Source: DATMMS01 sp036824145 | Lineage (GTDB): Bacteria; Chloroflexota; Dormibacteria; DASZGP01 | Length of the DNA stretch: 5,919 nt | Assembly: GCA_036824145.1 (NCBI GenBank) | Contig: DAITAT010000071.1 | Coordinates: forward strand, 1-5,919 | Direction: 5' to 3' | In this document: positions 4,761 to 5,919 of the stretch, piece after piece | How the letters are laid out: each line of letters opens with the position of its first letter | How positions within the stretch are numbered: position 1 is the stretch's first letter | The notes under the pieces: generated by a model | Database searches by the model: none | What the model was told of the DNA's origin: nothing | Seen by the model: the letters and a program-made list of their open reading frames with translations, nothing else | Position numbers and translations under genes: made by a program

Positions 4761-5747
4761 GTGGAAGTGATCGTCCTCTCGGCGGCCGACGTCGAGCGTC
4801 TGCTGCCGATGGGCGAATGCATCGACCTGATGTCAGAGGCGCTGGCGACACTCGCCCGCGGCGACGCCGTCGTCCCGCTTCGCACCATGATGCAACCCCC
4901 GGACGGCCGCGGCCTGCTGGGCCTAATGCCCGGCTACATCTCGGGACCGGAGCCTGCCTTCGGGTTCAAGGCGGTCACCGTGTTTCCGGGCAACGCCGCG
5001 CTGGGGATCGAGACGCACCAGGGTGCTGTCGCCCTCCTCGACCCCGACACCGGGAGGCTGACGGCGCTGATGGACGGCTCCACGGTGACCGCCATCCGCA
5101 CCGCCGCGGTGTCCGCGCTCTCGGCGCGACACCTGGCACGCGCCGACGCCTCGGAGCTCGCCATCATCGGCGCCGGGACACAGGCTCGGCGCAGCCTCGA
5201 GGCGCTCAGTTGCGTGCGCTCCCTGCGCGCCGTCCGCGTCTGGAACCGAACGCGCGAGCGCGCCGAGGAGCTACAGGCCGAGGCATCGCCGCACTACGGC
5301 TTCCCGATCGCGGTGATGGACAGCGCGGCCGAAGCCGTGCGCGGCGCCGACATCGTGGTGACTGCCACGCACGCGATCGAGCCTGTGCTGGAAGCGGGCT
5401 GGCTCGCCCGCGGCGCGCACGTGGTGGCGGTCGGGGGCCGTCCCCCCGACGGGCGGGAGCTGGACACGGCCACGGTCGCGGCGGCGCGCCTCTACGTCGA
5501 CCGGCGCGAGTCGGCGCTGAACGAGGGCGGCGATGTCCGCATCCCCATCCGGGAGGGCGCCATCACGCCCGAGCACATCGTTGCGGAGCTAGGCGAGGTC
5601 GTCGCCGGGATGACCCCGGGCCGTGGCTCTGACGGCGAGCTGACGGTGTTCAAGTCCTACGGCATCTCGGTCGAGGACCTGGCCGCCGCCGCCCACGTCG
5701 TCGGTGGCGCCATCGCCGGCGGTGTCGGCGCCCGGGTCGAGCTGTGA
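4761..5747 (+). CDS. ornithine cyclodeaminase/mu-crystallin family protein, probably an imine reductase-type enzyme
   Basis: This 328-residue protein has the NAD(P)-binding Rossmann fold of the ornithine cyclodeaminase/mu-crystallin family. The substrate part contains FGFKAVTVFPGN (67-78, with the conserved Lys70), the segment LGIETHQGAVALLD (81-94) and TAIRTAAVSALSA (110-122, with Arg113). The dinucleotide loop IIGAGTQARRSLEAL follows at 135-149, and the C terminus has LYVDRRESAL (244-253), AELGEVVAG (275-283) and TVFKSYGISVEDLAAA (295-310). The segment VGGRPPDGREL (224-234) aligns with VGASRPDWREL of mammalian mu-crystallin, a ketimine reductase. Bacterial ornithine cyclodeaminase has Asp (Asp228 of the Pseudomonas enzyme) where this protein has Arg227. 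I therefore infer a ketimine reductase, alanine dehydrogenase-like or related imine-reducing activity rather than proline formation from ornithine. The GTG start follows a leaderless-type promoter. No amino-acid pathway genes adjoin it. Confidence 0.92.
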   Translation: MEVIVLSAADVERLLPMGECIDLMSEALATLARGDAVVPLRTMMQPPDGRGLLGLMPGYISGPEPAFGFKAVTVFPGNAALGIETHQGAVALLDPDTGRLTALMDGSTVTAIRTAAVSALSARHLARADASELAIIGAGTQARRSLEALSCVRSLRAVRVWNRTRERAEELQAEASPHYGFPIAVMDSAAEAVRGADIVVTATHAIEPVLEAGWLARGAHVVAVGGRPPDGRELDTATVAAARLYVDRRESALNEGGDVRIPIREGAITPEHIVAELGEVVAGMTPGRGSDGELTVFKSYGISVEDLAAAAHVVGGAIAGGVGARVEL

Positions 5748-5768
5748 CCTTGCCCTCACTGGACGCAA

Positions 5769-5774
5769 TACAAT
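5769..5774 (+). promoter_or_regulatory. isolated TACAAT -10-like hexamer in a convergent intergenic region
   Basis: TACAAT is a good TANNNT match and sits just before the 15-bp tandem repeat. A TTGCCC lies upstream but only 13 bases away, which is short for a -35. No gene starts after it on the plus strand; a transcript from here would be antisense to the iron-sulfur carrier gene. It may be chance. Confidence 0.15.
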
Positions 5775-5775
5775 G

Positions 5776-5813
5776 AGCGGCCGATAGCCGAGCGGCCGAT
5801 AGCCTAGCGGCCG
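5776..5813. repeat. 15-bp tandem repeat, 2.5 copies, between convergent genes
   Basis: The unit AGCGGCCGATAGCC followed by G or T occurs at 5776-5790 and 5791-5805, with an 8-base third start (AGCGGCCG) at 5806-5813. The two full copies differ only at the last base. Each unit holds the palindrome CGGCCG, and the first can form a 4-bp stem, CGGC with GCCG, around a 5-base loop. Pairing between units is also possible. The array begins 28 bases after the plus-strand stop and ends 4 bases before the convergent minus-strand stop, so it occupies the place of a bidirectional terminator. It has no T-tract, and its function is unknown. Confidence 0.75.
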
Positions 5814-5817
5814 TGAC

Positions 5818-5919
5818 TTAGTGGGCGCAGCCTCCTGAGCCGCAGGCGTGAGCGTCGCCGCCGCCCTGGGCCGACTCGAAGCTATGGCCACAGCCGCAGC
5901 TCGAAACGGCGTTGGGGTT
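5818..5919 (-). CDS. C-terminal end of an IscA/ErpA/HesB-type iron-sulfur cluster carrier (partial)
   Basis: Read on the minus strand from the right edge, the frame gives 33 residues and then a TAA stop at 5820-5818. They begin with NPNAVSSCGCGHSF, which matches the C-terminal signature of A-type iron-sulfur carriers (NPNAxSxCGCGxSF, as in E. coli ErpA). The CxC cysteines in this motif are cluster or iron ligands, so the protein should hold and deliver Fe-S clusters in the cytosol. The rest of the gene, including the third conserved cysteine, is outside the window. Where known carriers usually end a few residues after this motif, this one continues for 19 residues with a Gly-rich stretch and HACGSGGCAH, adding two Cys and two His. 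It is convergent with the preceding gene. IscA and ErpA cannot be told apart from the C terminus alone. The frame is real: motif, stop and position agree. Confidence 0.85.
   Translation of the reverse strand, partial: NPNAVSSCGCGHSFESAQGGGDAHACGSGGCAH

Noticed and set aside
4535..5632. Plus-strand open frame of 365 codons across the flavin reductase and cyclodeaminase-family genes
   Set aside because: The translation is extremely Arg-rich, spans an intergenic region with a promoter, and overlaps two well-supported genes in another frame.
5800..5820. TAGCCT-N7-GTG-ACT-TAG, a leaderless-like two-codon start-stop unit on the plus strand
   Set aside because: It fits the local promoter pattern but encodes only two residues, and the hexamer is part of the tandem repeat. 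Nothing downstream on the plus strand would be regulated by it.
5589..5891. Minus-strand frame of 100 codons over the right intergenic region
   Set aside because: It runs in a different frame from the iron-sulfur carrier motif, its RPLGY repeats merely translate the 15-bp tandem repeat, and it continues antisense into the end of the preceding gene.
1..5919. CRISPR arrays, insertion sequences, tRNA or rRNA genes, toxin-antitoxin or defence genes
   Set aside because: No spaced direct repeats, terminal inverted repeats, transposase motifs or tRNA-like folds were seen. All substantial sequence is explained by metabolic genes.

Overview
The window is GC-rich bacterial chromosome (roughly two-thirds G+C by eye) holding six complete genes and one truncated gene, tightly packed and with no mobile element. 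Five of the six complete genes appear to start with GTG, and three of the start sites (4206, 4761 and the minus-strand start near 1740) sit only 6-7 bases after a TANNNT -10 hexamer. That arrangement is typical of leaderless transcripts. Together with genes for cofactor F420 biosynthesis it points to Actinomycetota, possibly a deep lineage (Thermoleophilia or Acidimicrobiia type), or to an allied high-GC phylum such as Chloroflexota or Dormibacterota. The sequence alone does not decide between these.

Left part, minus strand (62-1740): a two-gene operon of an acyl-CoA thioesterase of the hotdog fold followed by an acyl-CoA dehydrogenase, joined by a 4-base GTGA overlap. This is a fatty-acid or other acyl-CoA module. 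A short intergenic region (1741-1779) separates it from a divergent plus-strand operon and carries a -10 element for each direction with a small dyad between them.

Centre, plus strand (1780-4174): cofC, cofE and cofD/fbiA, overlapping one another by 28 and 4 bases. They cover the late steps of coenzyme F420 synthesis: CofC activates a three-carbon phosphoacid with GTP, CofD transfers that moiety to Fo, and CofE adds glutamates. CofE is stand-alone; the nitroreductase domain fused to it in mycobacterial FbiB, which reduces dehydro-F420, is absent. The next gene, after only 31 bases and with its own promoter, is an FMN-binding flavin reductase-like protein (4206-4697). It could be an auxiliary flavin/F420 redox enzyme, but this is a guess from position.

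Right part: a plus-strand ornithine cyclodeaminase/mu-crystallin family gene (4761-5747) whose active site looks like ketimine reductase/mu-crystallin rather than a true cyclodeaminase. A convergent minus-strand gene enters from the right edge (5818-5919). It is not obvious as an ORF because it is truncated, but it carries the unmistakable C-terminal Cys motif of an IscA/ErpA/HesB iron-sulfur carrier, followed by an unusual Cys/His-bearing tail. The 70 bases between these convergent genes hold a 15-bp tandem repeat.

I did not find a clearly new biological system. The most interesting points are the F420 cluster without an FbiB reductase domain but with a neighbouring flavin reductase, the CRYM-like replacement of the cyclodeaminase catalytic Asp, the IscA/ErpA tail, and the recurring leaderless promoter architecture.
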